Assembly (NCBI GenBank): GCA_937983305.1
Contig: CALKAJ010000029.1
Location: 1-6,974, forward strand
Source of the DNA: an uncultured Ignavibacteriota bacterium
GTDB lineage: Bacteria; Bacteroidota; Ignavibacteria; Tepidaquicellales; Tepidaquicellaceae
Direction: 5' to 3'
DNA: 6,974 bases
Part shown: in pieces, positions 6,675 through 6,974 of the stretch
Layout: each line of letters begins with the position of its first letter
Position numbering within the stretch: the stretch's first letter is position 1
Position numbers and translations under genes: made by a program
The notes under the pieces: model-generated
What the model was told of the DNA's origin: nothing
The model's input: the letters and a program-made list of their open reading frames with translations, nothing else
Databases searched by the model: none

Positions 6675-6974
<300 letters not shown>

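Overview
The window reads as a 7 kb fragment of an AT-rich chromosome from the Bacteroidota/Ignavibacteriota (FCB) side of the bacterial tree. The support is indirect. Nearly all genes lack a Shine-Dalgarno sequence. One signal peptide ends in the Tyr-Ser|Gln pattern common in that group. A DUF4846 lipoprotein and a GCKLN-type MtaB are present. An intergenic region carries a GC-rich hairpin repeat of the kind scattered through those genomes. I cannot fix the phylum without a search. The right end is not genomic: the last 47 bases are an untrimmed Illumina TruSeq adapter with an index.

Layout, with all genes on the minus strand except the last. Bases 1-2781 hold a likely co-directional cluster murB -> mtaB -> sixA: peptidoglycan precursor synthesis, tRNA t6A37 methylthiolation, and a phosphohistidine phosphatase cut by the left edge. 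Bases 2782-2957 hold a composite repeat: two direct copies of a hairpin element 96 bp apart, with another hairpin between them. Bases 2958-4607 encode urocanate hydratase (hutU), with no other histidine-degradation gene in view. Bases 4698-6674 form a tight three-gene cluster for envelope proteins, in transcription order a small polytopic membrane protein, a DUF4846 lipoprotein and a secreted protein of unknown function. Bases 6675-6810 are a divergent intergenic region. From 6811 a plus-strand Old Yellow Enzyme family oxidoreductase begins and is cut after 39 codons by the adapter.

The murB, mtaB, sixA, hutU and OYE genes are ordinary housekeeping or metabolic genes. I found no evidence for a new defence or mobile system. 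The items most worth a second look are the adapter at the contig end, the structured repeat between hutU and murB, and the possible hydrolase-like Cys/His pair in the DUF4846 lipoprotein with its two uncharacterised operon partners.
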